Shown: piece by piece, positions 39,992 through 47,150 of the stretch | How the letters are laid out: each line of letters starts with the position of its first letter | Position numbering within the stretch: position 1 is the first letter of the stretch | NCBI RefSeq assembly: GCF_001514145.1 | Contig: NZ_KQ948668.1 | Location: 62,001-126,000 of the forward strand | Length of the DNA: 64,000 nucleotides | Direction of reading: 5' to 3' | Origin: Streptomyces canus | Lineage (GTDB): Bacteria; Actinomycetota; Actinomycetes; Streptomycetales; Streptomycetaceae | The notes under the pieces: generated by a model | What the model was told of the DNA's origin: nothing | The model's input: only the letters and a program-made list of their open reading frames with translations | Databases searched by the model: none | Program-made: the position numbers and the translations under genes

Positions 39992-40668
39992 TCGAGGAAC
40001 TCCTGCCGGACTCGGTGGTGGCCGTCGAGGCCTACGGTCACGACGAGCCGGAGAACGCCACGCTGTACCCCGAGGAAGCCGCGCTCGTCGCTGCCGCGGT
40101 CCCCAAGCGCCGCCGTGAGTTCACCGCCGTGCGGGCCTGCGCCCGCCGGGCCATGGAGAAACTCGGGGTGCCGCCGCAGCCCGTCCTGCCCGGGGAACGC
40201 GGCGCTCCGCGGTGGCCGGCCGGGCTCACCGGCAGCATGACCCACTGCGACGGCTACTGCGCCGCCGCCCTGGTCCGCGCGGCCGACCTGGCCTCCCTCG
40301 GCATCGACGCCGAACCCCACGGACCGCTCCCGGAGGGCGTGCTGGAGGGTGTCTCCCTGCCGGAGGAACGGGTCAGGCTGCGGGAACTCGCCGGGACGTA
40401 CCCCGCGGTCCACTGGGACCGGTTGCTGTTCAGCGCCAAGGAGTCCGTCTACAAGGCGTGGTTCCCGCTCACCGGCAAGTGGCTGGACTTCACCGAGGCC
40501 GACATAGAGATCCTCGTCGACCCCGCAGAGCCCTCCGGCGGCACTCTGCGCGCCGAACTGCTCGTCCCCGGCCCGCTGGTGGGCGGCGAGCGCCGCGGTG
40601 TCCTGGAGGGTCGCTGGACGGTCCGGGGCGGCCTGGTCGCGACATCGGTGACCGTGCCGCACGCCTGA
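39988..40668 (+). CDS. Sfp-type 4'-phosphopantetheinyl transferase
   Basis: The 226-residue protein starts at GTG 39988, inside the GTGA overlap. Key motifs are RRREFTAVRACARRAMEKLG and PRWPAGLTGSMTHCDGYCAAA at the N-terminal half, the Mg-binding SLGIDAEPH (Asp and Glu), and FSAKESVYKAWFP (Lys-Glu). It transfers the phosphopantetheine arm from CoA to carrier proteins of polyketide and nonribosomal synthases, and probably acts genome-wide because no such synthase is in the window. It closely recalls the broad-range PptA class of S. coelicolor; I leave the symbol open. Confidence 0.92.
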   Translation: MIEELLPDSVVAVEAYGHDEPENATLYPEEAALVAAAVPKRRREFTAVRACARRAMEKLGVPPQPVLPGERGAPRWPAGLTGSMTHCDGYCAAALVRAADLASLGIDAEPHGPLPEGVLEGVSLPEERVRLRELAGTYPAVHWDRLLFSAKESVYKAWFPLTGKWLDFTEADIEILVDPAEPSGGTLRAELLVPGPLVGGERRGVLEGRWTVRGGLVATSVTVPHA

Positions 40669-40689
40669 GCGCACGGCGCGGTCGTACGT

Positions 40690-40929
40690 CTAGGACTCCG
40701 GCGGACACCAGCTCTGCAGCAGCCTGAAGAACGCCTCCTCGTTGCCCTCGAGGCCCGCGTCCGCCAGCGCCTGTTCGGCCTCGGCGAGGACCGCCGGCGG
40801 GACGACCGGTGGTCGGGCGGTGTCGGGTGGGCCGGCCGCGGTGTCGAAGGCGGCTCGGACCGTGTGCAACAGCCGCAGATAGGCCTGGACGGCGGTGCGC
40901 TCACGGTCGGTCAGTACGGCGGTGGGCAT
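40690..40929 (-). CDS. Small conserved hypothetical protein (79 aa)
   Basis: The ATG at 40929 has GGGAG 7 nt upstream. The product is 79 residues, acidic and mostly helical, with LTDRERTAVQAYLRLLHTVRAAFDT, a Pro-rich middle and ALADAGLEGNEEAFFRLLQSW at the end. No known domain, signal or membrane helix was recognised. It converges with the PPTase gene (21 bp apart) and stands upstream of nothing on its own strand. Small helical proteins of this form recur in Streptomyces genomes, as far as I recall, but no function is known to me. Confidence 0.65.
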   Translation of the reverse strand: MPTAVLTDRERTAVQAYLRLLHTVRAAFDTAAGPPDTARPPVVPPAVLAEAEQALADAGLEGNEEAFFRLLQSWCPPES

Positions 40930-41172
40930 CGGCGGCTCTCCCCAAGTCGGCGTCGGTCGCACCCCCGGGCGGGGCGCGTCGGTCGCAGCCCGTACGGGCG
41001 TGCATCTCCAGCTTGCCGTCCACCACTGACAATCCGGCTTCCGCGCCCGTTCGTTCGCCCGCTTAGCGGAGGCGAAACCTCACCGAAATCACCGGGGGGA
41101 AAGCGGTCCTACGCTGGGAGGAAGGGCTTTCGGCCGTCTTGATCCGCGGCCAGGGGAACGGGAGGTGAGCAC
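40930..41172. other. Non-coding region between divergent genes (79-aa protein / alpha-beta hydrolase)
   Basis: I see no gene in this 243-bp stretch. TACGCT near 41111-41116 could be the -10 of the hydrolase gene, whose ribosome site GGGAGG lies at 41160-41165. No convincing -35, palindrome or RNA element was noticed. Confidence 0.35.
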
Positions 41173-42195
41173 ATGGTCGACGACCCGCGCCGGCGCCCGG
41201 TGCGCGCCGTTCGGCTGCGCTCGGTGGGCGACGCAGAACTGGATTTGCAGTACCGCGTGGTGCACGGTTACCGCCGTGCATTCCGCATGGCGGGCGAGGG
41301 CCCGCCGCTCGTCCTCATCCACGGCATCGGTGACTCCTCGGCGACCTGGGCCGAGCTGATTCCGGACCTCGCCCGCACCCACACCGTGATCGCCCCCGAC
41401 CTGCTCGGTCACGGCGACTCCGACAAGCCGCGGGCCGACTACTCGGTGGCCGCGTACGCCAACGGCGTGCGTGATCTGCTCACCACCCTGGGCATCGAGT
41501 CGGCCACTCTGGTCGGGCACTCGCTGGGCGGGGGAGTGGCCATGCAGTTCGCCTACCAGTTCCCCGAGCGCACCGAGCGGCTCATCCTGGTCAGCGCCGG
41601 CGGTGTGGGCCGCGAGGTCAACCCCGTGCTGCGGCTGGTCTCCCTGCCCGGGGCCCACCTCATGCTGTCGTCGCTGCGGCTGCCCGGCATGCGGCTCCAA
41701 GTGGGCCTCGCCGTCCACCTGATGAAGCTCCTGGACACCGACCTCGGCCAGGACGCCCCGGATCTGCTCAACCTCGTCGACGCCCTCCCGGACGAGACCT
41801 CCCGCAACGCCTTCATCCGCACCCTGCGCGCGGTCGTCGACTGGCGTGGCCAGGTCGTCACCATGCTCGACCGCTGCTACCTCACCGAGGGCATGCCGAC
41901 CATGCTGCTGTGGGGCGACCGGGACAGCGTGGTACCTGTCCGGCACGCCTTCGGGGCGCACGAGGCGATGCCGGGCAGCCGCCTGGAGATCTTCGAGGGC
42001 GCCGGTCACTTCCCGTTCCACAGCGATCCCACGCGGTTCGTCTCGCTGGTCGAGGAGTTCACGGCGAGCACGGCCCCGGCGGACTGGAGCCGTGACCACT
42101 GGAGGCAACTGCTCCGGGACGGCGGCCCCGGCGCCTCGCGGACGCGTGGCGTGGACCGTGACCTGAGAGAGGCGAGCGAACGCAGCGCGACTTGA
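41173..42195 (+). CDS. Alpha/beta-fold hydrolase
   Basis: The 340-residue cytosolic protein starts at ATG 41173 after GGGAGG. The oxyanion motif LIHGIGDSSATW, nucleophile Ser117 in GHSLGGG, acid Asp in LWGDRDSVVPV and His in GAGHFPFHSDP are all in order, so it is probably active. The C-terminal 45 residues after TASTAPADW are charged and not part of the fold. Similar proteins hydrolyse esters, lactones or C-C bonds, or act as haloperoxidase-like enzymes. The locus gives no specific hint. Confidence 0.88.
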   Translation: MVDDPRRRPVRAVRLRSVGDAELDLQYRVVHGYRRAFRMAGEGPPLVLIHGIGDSSATWAELIPDLARTHTVIAPDLLGHGDSDKPRADYSVAAYANGVRDLLTTLGIESATLVGHSLGGGVAMQFAYQFPERTERLILVSAGGVGREVNPVLRLVSLPGAHLMLSSLRLPGMRLQVGLAVHLMKLLDTDLGQDAPDLLNLVDALPDETSRNAFIRTLRAVVDWRGQVVTMLDRCYLTEGMPTMLLWGDRDSVVPVRHAFGAHEAMPGSRLEIFEGAGHFPFHSDPTRFVSLVEEFTASTAPADWSRDHWRQLLRDGGPGASRTRGVDRDLREASERSAT

Positions 42196-42218
42196 GGTGA
42201 CGTGACGGCGGGGCAGGG

Positions 42219-42767
42219 TCAGCCCTGTGGGCCCAGATACCCCAGCGACGCCTCGATCCGCCCCGCCAGACGGTCCCGCTGCACCGGCCCCCGCAGCGAC
42301 GAACCGGCCAGCCACGTCCGGCACTTGCTGGCCAGCAACAGGCCGAAACTCTCCGCCTCCCGCTCGTCGTCGAGCTCGAAGCGGCTACGGGCGGCCACCT
42401 TGCGGACCGTGGCCTGCAGATCGGCGTCGTCGCTGAGGAGGCGGGCGGCGACCGCGGCGCCCTCGACGTGGTGGGAGCAGTGGCCGGCGTTCATGTGCCA
42501 CAGCTCGTGGCCGAGGATCACCAACTGGTGGTCGGGGGCGGTGCGTTCCTCGATCACCACGAGGTCCTGGTCGGCCATGTCGAGCCACAGCCCGCTGGCC
42601 GTGCCGGGCGGGAAGGGCGCCGTACGGAAGTGGACGGGGCGGCCCCGGCGTCTGCTCATCGCGTCGCACAGGGCGCCGTAGAGGTCCTCGGGCCGTGCCG
42701 GGGCGTCGAGTTCCAGCTCCGCCACCAACTCGCCGCTCAGGCGGCGCATGTGCTTACCGATGCCCAC
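42219..42767 (-). CDS. ImmA/IrrE-family (DUF955) metallopeptidase-like protein
   Basis: The GTG start at 42767 has GGAG 6 nt upstream and lies 14 bp after the XRE gene; the product is 182 residues. The zinc-protease motif His87-Glu88-Leu-Trp-His91 in ILGHELWHMNAGHCSHH is intact, followed by AAVAARLLSDD and a conserved EREAESFGLLLASK helix that supplies the third ligand. In ImmA/IrrE systems the peptidase cleaves its partner XRE repressor in response to a signal. The directly preceding XRE gene is the natural partner. A toxin-antitoxin role is possible but less likely, since the pair is chromosomal and common in Streptomyces. Confidence 0.87.
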   Translation of the reverse strand: MGIGKHMRRLSGELVAELELDAPARPEDLYGALCDAMSRRRGRPVHFRTAPFPPGTASGLWLDMADQDLVVIEERTAPDHQLVILGHELWHMNAGHCSHHVEGAAVAARLLSDDADLQATVRKVAARSRFELDDEREAESFGLLLASKCRTWLAGSSLRGPVQRDRLAGRIEASLGYLGPQG

Positions 42768-42781
42768 AGTTGTCTCCAGGA

Positions 42782-43438
42782 TCAGGACTCGGGCCGCTTG
42801 ACGCTCTCCAGGAGCATGTCCAGCCACTCGGCGACCTTGTCACGGTGCTGGTCGGTGGGCAGCTGCGCGGCCCGCCAGGCGATCCCGCGGACGCCGTGGT
42901 CCTGGAGCAGCCGCTCCAACGGGTCGTGGGCGGCCGCGGCGGCCTCCCGCTCCCGGTCGGCGAGCTTGTGCAGGAGCTCCTGCTCGGTGTGCTGGAGCGC
43001 ACCCGCGAGCGCCTCGGGGTCCTCGGCCGTCAGGAACCCGGCGTGCACCCGGAAGAACCGCTGGATGGCGTCGCAGTGCTCCATGGTGGGGCGCCGGTCG
43101 CCGTTGATGAGCGCGCCCGCCTGCTGCCGGGACATGCCCGCGCCGTCGGCGATCTCCTGCTGGGTGTACTTGCGCCCGTTGGGCTTGAGCCGGGTGCGGC
43201 GCAACAGGTCGAGCCGCTGCAGGAACCGCGCCTGGACGTCCGGTTCACCCGCCGGGCGCCCGCTGAGCAGGGCCTTGACCACGGGCTCGGGGACACCCGA
43301 GGCGACGGACAGCCGACCGGTGTCGAAGACCTGCGCGTGCGGCACGCCGAGCCGGTCGGAGAGTGCGGTGACGCGGGCGACGACGGCCGTCAGCACGACC
43401 GTTGCCGCGTCGTCCGGGCTCTCGAAGCCATCCGACAC
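42782..43438 (-). CDS. XRE-family regulator, partner of ImmA/IrrE peptidase
   Basis: GTG 43438 is chosen because GGAG lies 8 nt upstream; this gives 218 residues (an alternative GTG at 43474 adds 12). A long N-terminal helical region (about residues 1-85) precedes the helix-turn-helix YTQQEIADGAGMSRQQAGALINGDRRP. The C-terminal half is helical with LQHTEQELLHKLADREREAAA. The gene is immediately followed by an ImmA/IrrE peptidase that probably cleaves it. A 14-bp palindrome, GCCACAACTGTGGC, lies about 100 bp upstream and may be its operator. Confidence 0.85.
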   Translation of the reverse strand: MSDGFESPDDAATVVLTAVVARVTALSDRLGVPHAQVFDTGRLSVASGVPEPVVKALLSGRPAGEPDVQARFLQRLDLLRRTRLKPNGRKYTQQEIADGAGMSRQQAGALINGDRRPTMEHCDAIQRFFRVHAGFLTAEDPEALAGALQHTEQELLHKLADREREAAAAAHDPLERLLQDHGVRGIAWRAAQLPTDQHRDKVAEWLDMLLESVKRPES

Positions 43439-43534
43439 CGACAGATCTCCTACGTCTCTCACCCGACTACTCACAGGCGGTCGCCGTGAACTTCCCGGAG
43501 AGTAGCCCGTTGTTCGAACTCACATCCAGGTGTC

Positions 43535-43548
43535 GCCACAACTGTGGC
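43535..43548. promoter_or_regulatory. Palindromic candidate operator between XRE and MmyB-like genes
   Basis: GCCACAACTGTGGC has perfect 6-bp arms around AC. It is placed between the divergent starts at 43438 and 43663, where an XRE repressor could control both genes. Confidence 0.45.
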
Positions 43549-43586
43549 CAATTTCAGCCGTCAACAGCTACGGAATGCCACGATAG

Positions 43587-43616
43587 TTGACACCACTCGC
43601 TCCGGGGAAGCAGGAT
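43587..43616 (+). promoter_or_regulatory. Promoter of the MmyB-like gene
   Basis: A consensus TTGACA at 43587-43592 is followed after 18 nt by CAGGAT at 43611-43616. The -35 is strong and the -10 weak. Confidence 0.45.
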
Positions 43617-43662
43617 CAAGGCGCCGCGTGAAGGCCGCATAGGCAAGAGGGGTGACCTCCCG

Positions 43663-44313
43663 ATGGCATATCAGGCAGGTGGGCAGCCGTCGGAACTGCG
43701 GCCCGTCCCCGAGGGGCTCGAAGCCCAGGCGTATCTTCAGGACTACGCCACGCTCCTGGAAGCCGTCCCCTTCCCGTCCGTCGTCCTCGACCACCGCTGG
43801 GACGTCGTCCTGGCCAACGCCGCTTTCGCGTCACTTTTCCGTGCCGTGGGTCCGCATCCGACGGCCATGCCGGGCGACAACTTCCTCCGGTTCGTCCTCT
43901 TCCACCCCGATGCGAGCAGTGTCCTCGGCGAGCACGAGTCGCGCTGGTGTCTGCCGATGCTCGCGCACTTCGCGGCCGCGGCGGAGCGGCACGGCCACGA
44001 CCACGGCATCCAGGCGATCCGCCGGGACATCGCCCAGGACCCGATCATGGACGCCGCCTACCGGCACGGCCTGCCGCACTGGATCCGCGCGGTCGGCGAG
44101 CGGGCGGTGGAGCACGACGGCTCCGTACGCCCGCTGGTGCACCCCGACCCGCGCTGGGGCGCCACCGACTGCCGGGTCGTCGACGAGACCCCGCGCACCC
44201 TGCGCGACCTGGGCTACACCAGGCTGACCCTGGTACTCCGCCCGGCTCCCACCAGGCGCCGCCCGCGCCGCGCGACGACACATCTCACGGTGGTCCCCAC
44301 CCCCCAGGCCTGA
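43663..44313 (+). CDS. MmyB-like ligand-binding-domain protein lacking a helix-turn-helix
   Basis: The 216-residue protein starts at ATG 43663 with AGAGGGG upstream. It consists only of the PAS-like ligand domain normally found behind an XRE helix-turn-helix: YATLLEAVPFPSVVLDHRWDVVLANAAF, GDNFLRFVLFHPDASSVL and a C-terminal HPDPRWGATDCRVVDETP. No DNA-binding domain precedes it in any frame, and the start has its own ribosome site and promoter, so it is not a truncation artefact of the start choice. It may bind a ligand and act through another protein, perhaps the divergent XRE regulator. Confidence 0.8.
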   Translation: MAYQAGGQPSELRPVPEGLEAQAYLQDYATLLEAVPFPSVVLDHRWDVVLANAAFASLFRAVGPHPTAMPGDNFLRFVLFHPDASSVLGEHESRWCLPMLAHFAAAAERHGHDHGIQAIRRDIAQDPIMDAAYRHGLPHWIRAVGERAVEHDGSVRPLVHPDPRWGATDCRVVDETPRTLRDLGYTRLTLVLRPAPTRRRPRRATTHLTVVPTPQA

Positions 44314-44364
44314 CGGGCACCGTCGGCGTTCAGGTCGTCGACGGCGCCTCGTCAGTAAGTGTCC

Positions 44365-44414
44365 GGCCCCGTGGAGCAAGGGTGTTCCACGGGGCCGAGG
44401 TGTTCCACGGGGCC
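44365..44414. terminator. Terminator hairpin with a duplicated arm
   Basis: GGCCCCGTGGA at 44365-44375 pairs perfectly with TCCACGGGGCC at 44386-44396 (11-bp stem, 10-nt loop). The segment GGTGTTCCACGGGGCC occurs twice in tandem, at 44381-44396 and 44399-44414, so the left arm can pair with either copy. It lies between the convergent MmyB-like and Cache-domain genes. Confidence 0.75.
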
Positions 44415-44426
44415 ACCCCTGCCGGT

Positions 44427-45185
44427 TCACTCCGCCACCACGAGCACCAACGGCACCCCCTCGCACGGCACCAGCCGCGCCCCGTCGGCCCGCCCGGGCC
44501 TGCCCGTCGCCAACGCCTCCGCGAAGTCCGGGCCCTTGTCGAGGGAGCCGACCAGGTGGCGCGGGTCGGTGGACGCGGCGACCCGGCCGCGGGCGTTCAC
44601 CAGACGGGCGGGGCCCGGGAGTTGGTGCAGCATCGGCATCACGGCCGCCTCGAAGTGCCGTAGATACACATCGGCCGCGGCCACCCCGGCGAACCGGCCC
44701 GCCACCTCGACCGGCGCCGACAGCGTCAGGCTGTACTCGTCGGAGCAGAGGTAGTCGACGTACGGCCCGGCCACCGCCCGCTCCCCGGTGTCGCGGGGGA
44801 GCGCGAACCAGTCCCAGTGCGTGTAGTCGGCGTACGCCGAGTGCTCGGGGTCCAGGTCGAGCGGCAGCGGCCTTACGTCACCCTCCGAGCCGGTCTGCCA
44901 CCACTCCAGCCACGCGGGTACGTCCGTGAGCAGTCCCGGCGCGGCGACGAACCCGACTCCGGACACCAACGCGTGCCGGGCGAGCCGCAGATGAAGACCC
45001 GGGCGCAGGGCGGCGAGGTCCACGGTGGCGGGGCGCCTGCCCTCGGCGGCCACCCGTTCGAGCAGGGCCGTGGTGTCCGCGCGGGTCGCGGCCACGGCGT
45101 CGAAGACCGTCTCCACGGCCGAGCGGACCCGCGCCGCGACCGACTCCTCCGGTGCCTTGTCGAGCATTGCCGTCGCGAGGCCCAT
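44427..45185 (-). CDS. Soluble Cache-domain (PDC-type) sensor protein
   Basis: The 252-residue protein starts at ATG 45185. The core is a Cache fold: residues about 70-110 (LARHALVSGVGFVAAPGLL), a central WDWFALPRDTGERAVAGPYVDYLCSDEYSLTLSAPV and a late AGVAAADVYLRHFEAAVMPML with GRVAASTDP. These are the elements that bind amino acids, amines or carboxylates in chemoreceptors and kinases. Here there is no signal peptide, membrane helix or output domain, so it would work in the cytosol. It is followed upstream by a GntR regulator and then a polyamine-type importer, so it may sense the imported compound. Confidence 0.8.
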   Translation of the reverse strand: MGLATAMLDKAPEESVAARVRSAVETVFDAVAATRADTTALLERVAAEGRRPATVDLAALRPGLHLRLARHALVSGVGFVAAPGLLTDVPAWLEWWQTGSEGDVRPLPLDLDPEHSAYADYTHWDWFALPRDTGERAVAGPYVDYLCSDEYSLTLSAPVEVAGRFAGVAAADVYLRHFEAAVMPMLHQLPGPARLVNARGRVAASTDPRHLVGSLDKGPDFAEALATGRPGRADGARLVPCEGVPLVLVVAE

Positions 45186-45224
45186 GGCTGCCCTCCAGCG
45201 GACGGGACCCGTCGAGCGAGGCGG

Positions 45225-45965
45225 CTACAGCGACAGACGCAGGGCGATCAGCCGTGCCGTGGACTCCCGCACGCATCGCTCGGCCAGTTCCCTGGCCGAT
45301 TCGTGGGCCCCATCCTGCACGGCGGAGATGACGAATCGGAGTCGCTCGGACACCTCTTCACGATATTCGCCGTCCCCGAGCACAAGACACAGCAGTGCCC
45401 CGACCTCCGTCTGCAGGGCGACCTGCTCCCGGGTCAGCCGCGCCGACTGCGCGGCCGCGGACAGCTCCACATGGAAGCGTCCGTAGAGGCGACTGCGCGC
45501 CGCCGCGTCCTCCGCCTGCGCCAACTCCTCGGCTGTCCGCCGTAGTTGTACGAGGTCCTCGGGCTCCGTGCGCTCAGCCGCCAGCCTCGCCGCCGTACCG
45601 GAGAGGGCGGCCCAGTGGTCGCCGAGGTCGCGCAGTTCCTCGGTGCTCCAGCCACGCAGACGGACCTTGAGCCGTTCCTCGCCCGGGGCTTCGGGCAGCG
45701 AGACGAAGGAGCCGCCGCCGCGGCCCCGGCGGGTGGTGACGAGCCCCTGCTGGCGCAGCGCCATGAGCGCCTCCCGCAGGGTCACCGTGGACACGCCGAG
45801 CTGACCGGCCAGCTCGCTCTCGCCCGGCAGCTGCTCACCGTCGCCGAGCAGCCCGAGCTCGATGGCGTCGCCGATCCGGCGCACGACCGCGTCCACCCGC
45901 GCCCCGCTGTCGACCGGGGCGAACACGGCTCTGCGGGCGCCGCCGTCGATGCGCTGCTGGTTCAC
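45225..45965 (-). CDS. GntR-family (FadR subfamily) regulator
   Basis: The GTG at 45965 is chosen because AAGGTGG lies just upstream; a GTG at 45974 would add three residues, giving 246 residues for the shorter form. The winged helix is ELAGQLGVSTVTLREALMALRQQGLVTTRRGRGGGSFV. The C-terminal FCD domain of about 150 residues is all-helical, with GRFHVELSAAAQSARLTREQVALQTEV carrying likely metal or ligand contacts. It is divergent from the polyamine-type ABC operon at 46087 and probably controls it. A short inverted repeat lies in that operon's promoter spacer. Confidence 0.88.
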   Translation of the reverse strand: MNQQRIDGGARRAVFAPVDSGARVDAVVRRIGDAIELGLLGDGEQLPGESELAGQLGVSTVTLREALMALRQQGLVTTRRGRGGGSFVSLPEAPGEERLKVRLRGWSTEELRDLGDHWAALSGTAARLAAERTEPEDLVQLRRTAEELAQAEDAAARSRLYGRFHVELSAAAQSARLTREQVALQTEVGALLCLVLGDGEYREEVSERLRFVISAVQDGAHESARELAERCVRESTARLIALRLSL

Positions 45966-46010
45966 GGCCACCACCTTGCACGTTGACTCAAGCTTTACCC
46001 TAAGGGGGCC

Positions 46011-46039
46011 TTGAGATTGGAACTATGACTTCATATGTT
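46011..46039 (+). promoter_or_regulatory. Promoter and candidate GntR operator of the polyamine-type ABC operon
   Basis: TTGAGA at 46011-46016 and TATGTT at 46034-46039 are 17 nt apart, a good vegetative promoter for the gene at 46087. ATGACTTCAT at 46025-46034 is an inverted repeat with ATGA/TCAT arms inside the spacer, where a FadR-type GntR protein would block transcription. Confidence 0.55.
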
Positions 46040-46086
46040 TTCGGTCTATCGGTCAACGCCCGAGCGAGCCAGAAAGGTTCCCGCCC

Positions 46087-47121
46087 ATGGAGGGAAGCGC
46101 GATCCGGCTGCACCATCTGCGGAAGTCGTTCGGTGAGACGACCGCCGTGGCCGGGATCGACCTGGAGATCCGGGACGGGGAGTTCTTCTCGATGCTCGGC
46201 CCCTCCGGCTCGGGCAAGACCACGGTCCTGCGCCTGATCGCCGGCTTCGAGACCCCCACCGAGGGCCGCATCGAGCTCGCCGGACAGGAGGTCACCGGCC
46301 TCGCCCCCTTCGAGCGGGACGTCCACACCGTGTTCCAGGACTACGCCCTCTTTCCGCACATGAGCGTCGAGCAGAACGTCGCCTACGCACTCAAGGTCCG
46401 GGGGGTGCCCAGGGCGGAGCGGGCGGTGCGGGCGCGCAAAGCGCTCGGCGAGGTGCGTCTGGAGGGCTTCGGCAGGCGGCGTCCGGCCCAGCTGTCCGGC
46501 GGGCAGCGCCAGCGGGTCGCTCTGGCCCGGGCCCTCGTCGGCCGTCCCAGGGTGCTGCTGCTCGACGAGCCGCTCGGGGCGCTCGATCTGAAGCTGCGGG
46601 AGGAGATGCAGGTCGAGCTCAAGGCGCTGCAGCGCGAGGTCGGCATCACCTTCGTGCTCGTCACCCACGACCAGCAGGAGGCCCTGACGATGAGCGACCG
46701 TATCGCCGTCTTCCACCAGGGCCGTATCGAACAGGTCGGCACCCCGGCCGAGATCTACGAACGCCCCGCGACGCCCTTCGTGGCCTCCTTCGTCGGCACG
46801 TCCAATCTCCTCGAGGGGGACACCGCCCGGCGGATCGTCGGCATGGCCGGCACCTACAGTGTCCGGCCCGAGAAGATCCGCATCCTGAAGGAGTCCGCGC
46901 AGAGCGACGAGCCGGAACACGCCTCTGCGACCGGCACCGTCGCCGAGGTGGTCTACCTGGGCGACGCCACCCGCTTCCTCGTCGACCTCGACGGGGGCGG
47001 CCGCCTCACCGCCCTTCAGCAGAACCTGGAGACGTCGTCCGAGGATGTGGCCGCCTACCGGGGTGCCCGGGTGCGACTGCAATGGCACAGGCGGCATGCC
47101 GTCGCGGTGCCCCCCCACTGA
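46087..47121 (+). CDS. Polyamine-type ABC importer ATPase (PotA-like)
   Basis: The 344-residue ATPase starts at ATG 46087. It has Walker A GPSGSGKTT, Q-loop VFQDYALFPHMSV, signature LSGGQRQRVALARAL, Walker B VLLLDEPLGALD, the switch His in LVTHDQQEA and a C-terminal TOBE domain (VRPEKIRIL...GDATRFLVDL). It belongs to the PotA/FbpC group by the DLKLREEMQVELKALQREVGITF segment. It drives import by the two permeases encoded downstream. First gene of a four-gene operon with PotD-, PotB- and PotC-like products. Confidence 0.93.
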   Translation: MEGSAIRLHHLRKSFGETTAVAGIDLEIRDGEFFSMLGPSGSGKTTVLRLIAGFETPTEGRIELAGQEVTGLAPFERDVHTVFQDYALFPHMSVEQNVAYALKVRGVPRAERAVRARKALGEVRLEGFGRRRPAQLSGGQRQRVALARALVGRPRVLLLDEPLGALDLKLREEMQVELKALQREVGITFVLVTHDQQEALTMSDRIAVFHQGRIEQVGTPAEIYERPATPFVASFVGTSNLLEGDTARRIVGMAGTYSVRPEKIRILKESAQSDEPEHASATGTVAEVVYLGDATRFLVDLDGGGRLTALQQNLETSSEDVAAYRGARVRLQWHRRHAVAVPPH

Positions 47122-47150
47122 CTGACCCCTTCTCGCGGATGGAGTACGTC

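Noticed and set aside
39988..40668. PPTase as a sign of a local natural-product cluster
   Set aside because: No PKS, NRPS or carrier protein genes lie nearby. The enzyme looks like the general PPTase of the genome.
42219..43438. XRE/ImmA pair as a mobile-element or prophage module
   Set aside because: No integrase, attachment-site repeat or transfer gene is nearby and base use is like that of the neighbours.
44365..44414. Tandem repeat as start of a CRISPR array
   Set aside because: Only two copies 2 nt apart, and they form a terminator stem between convergent genes.
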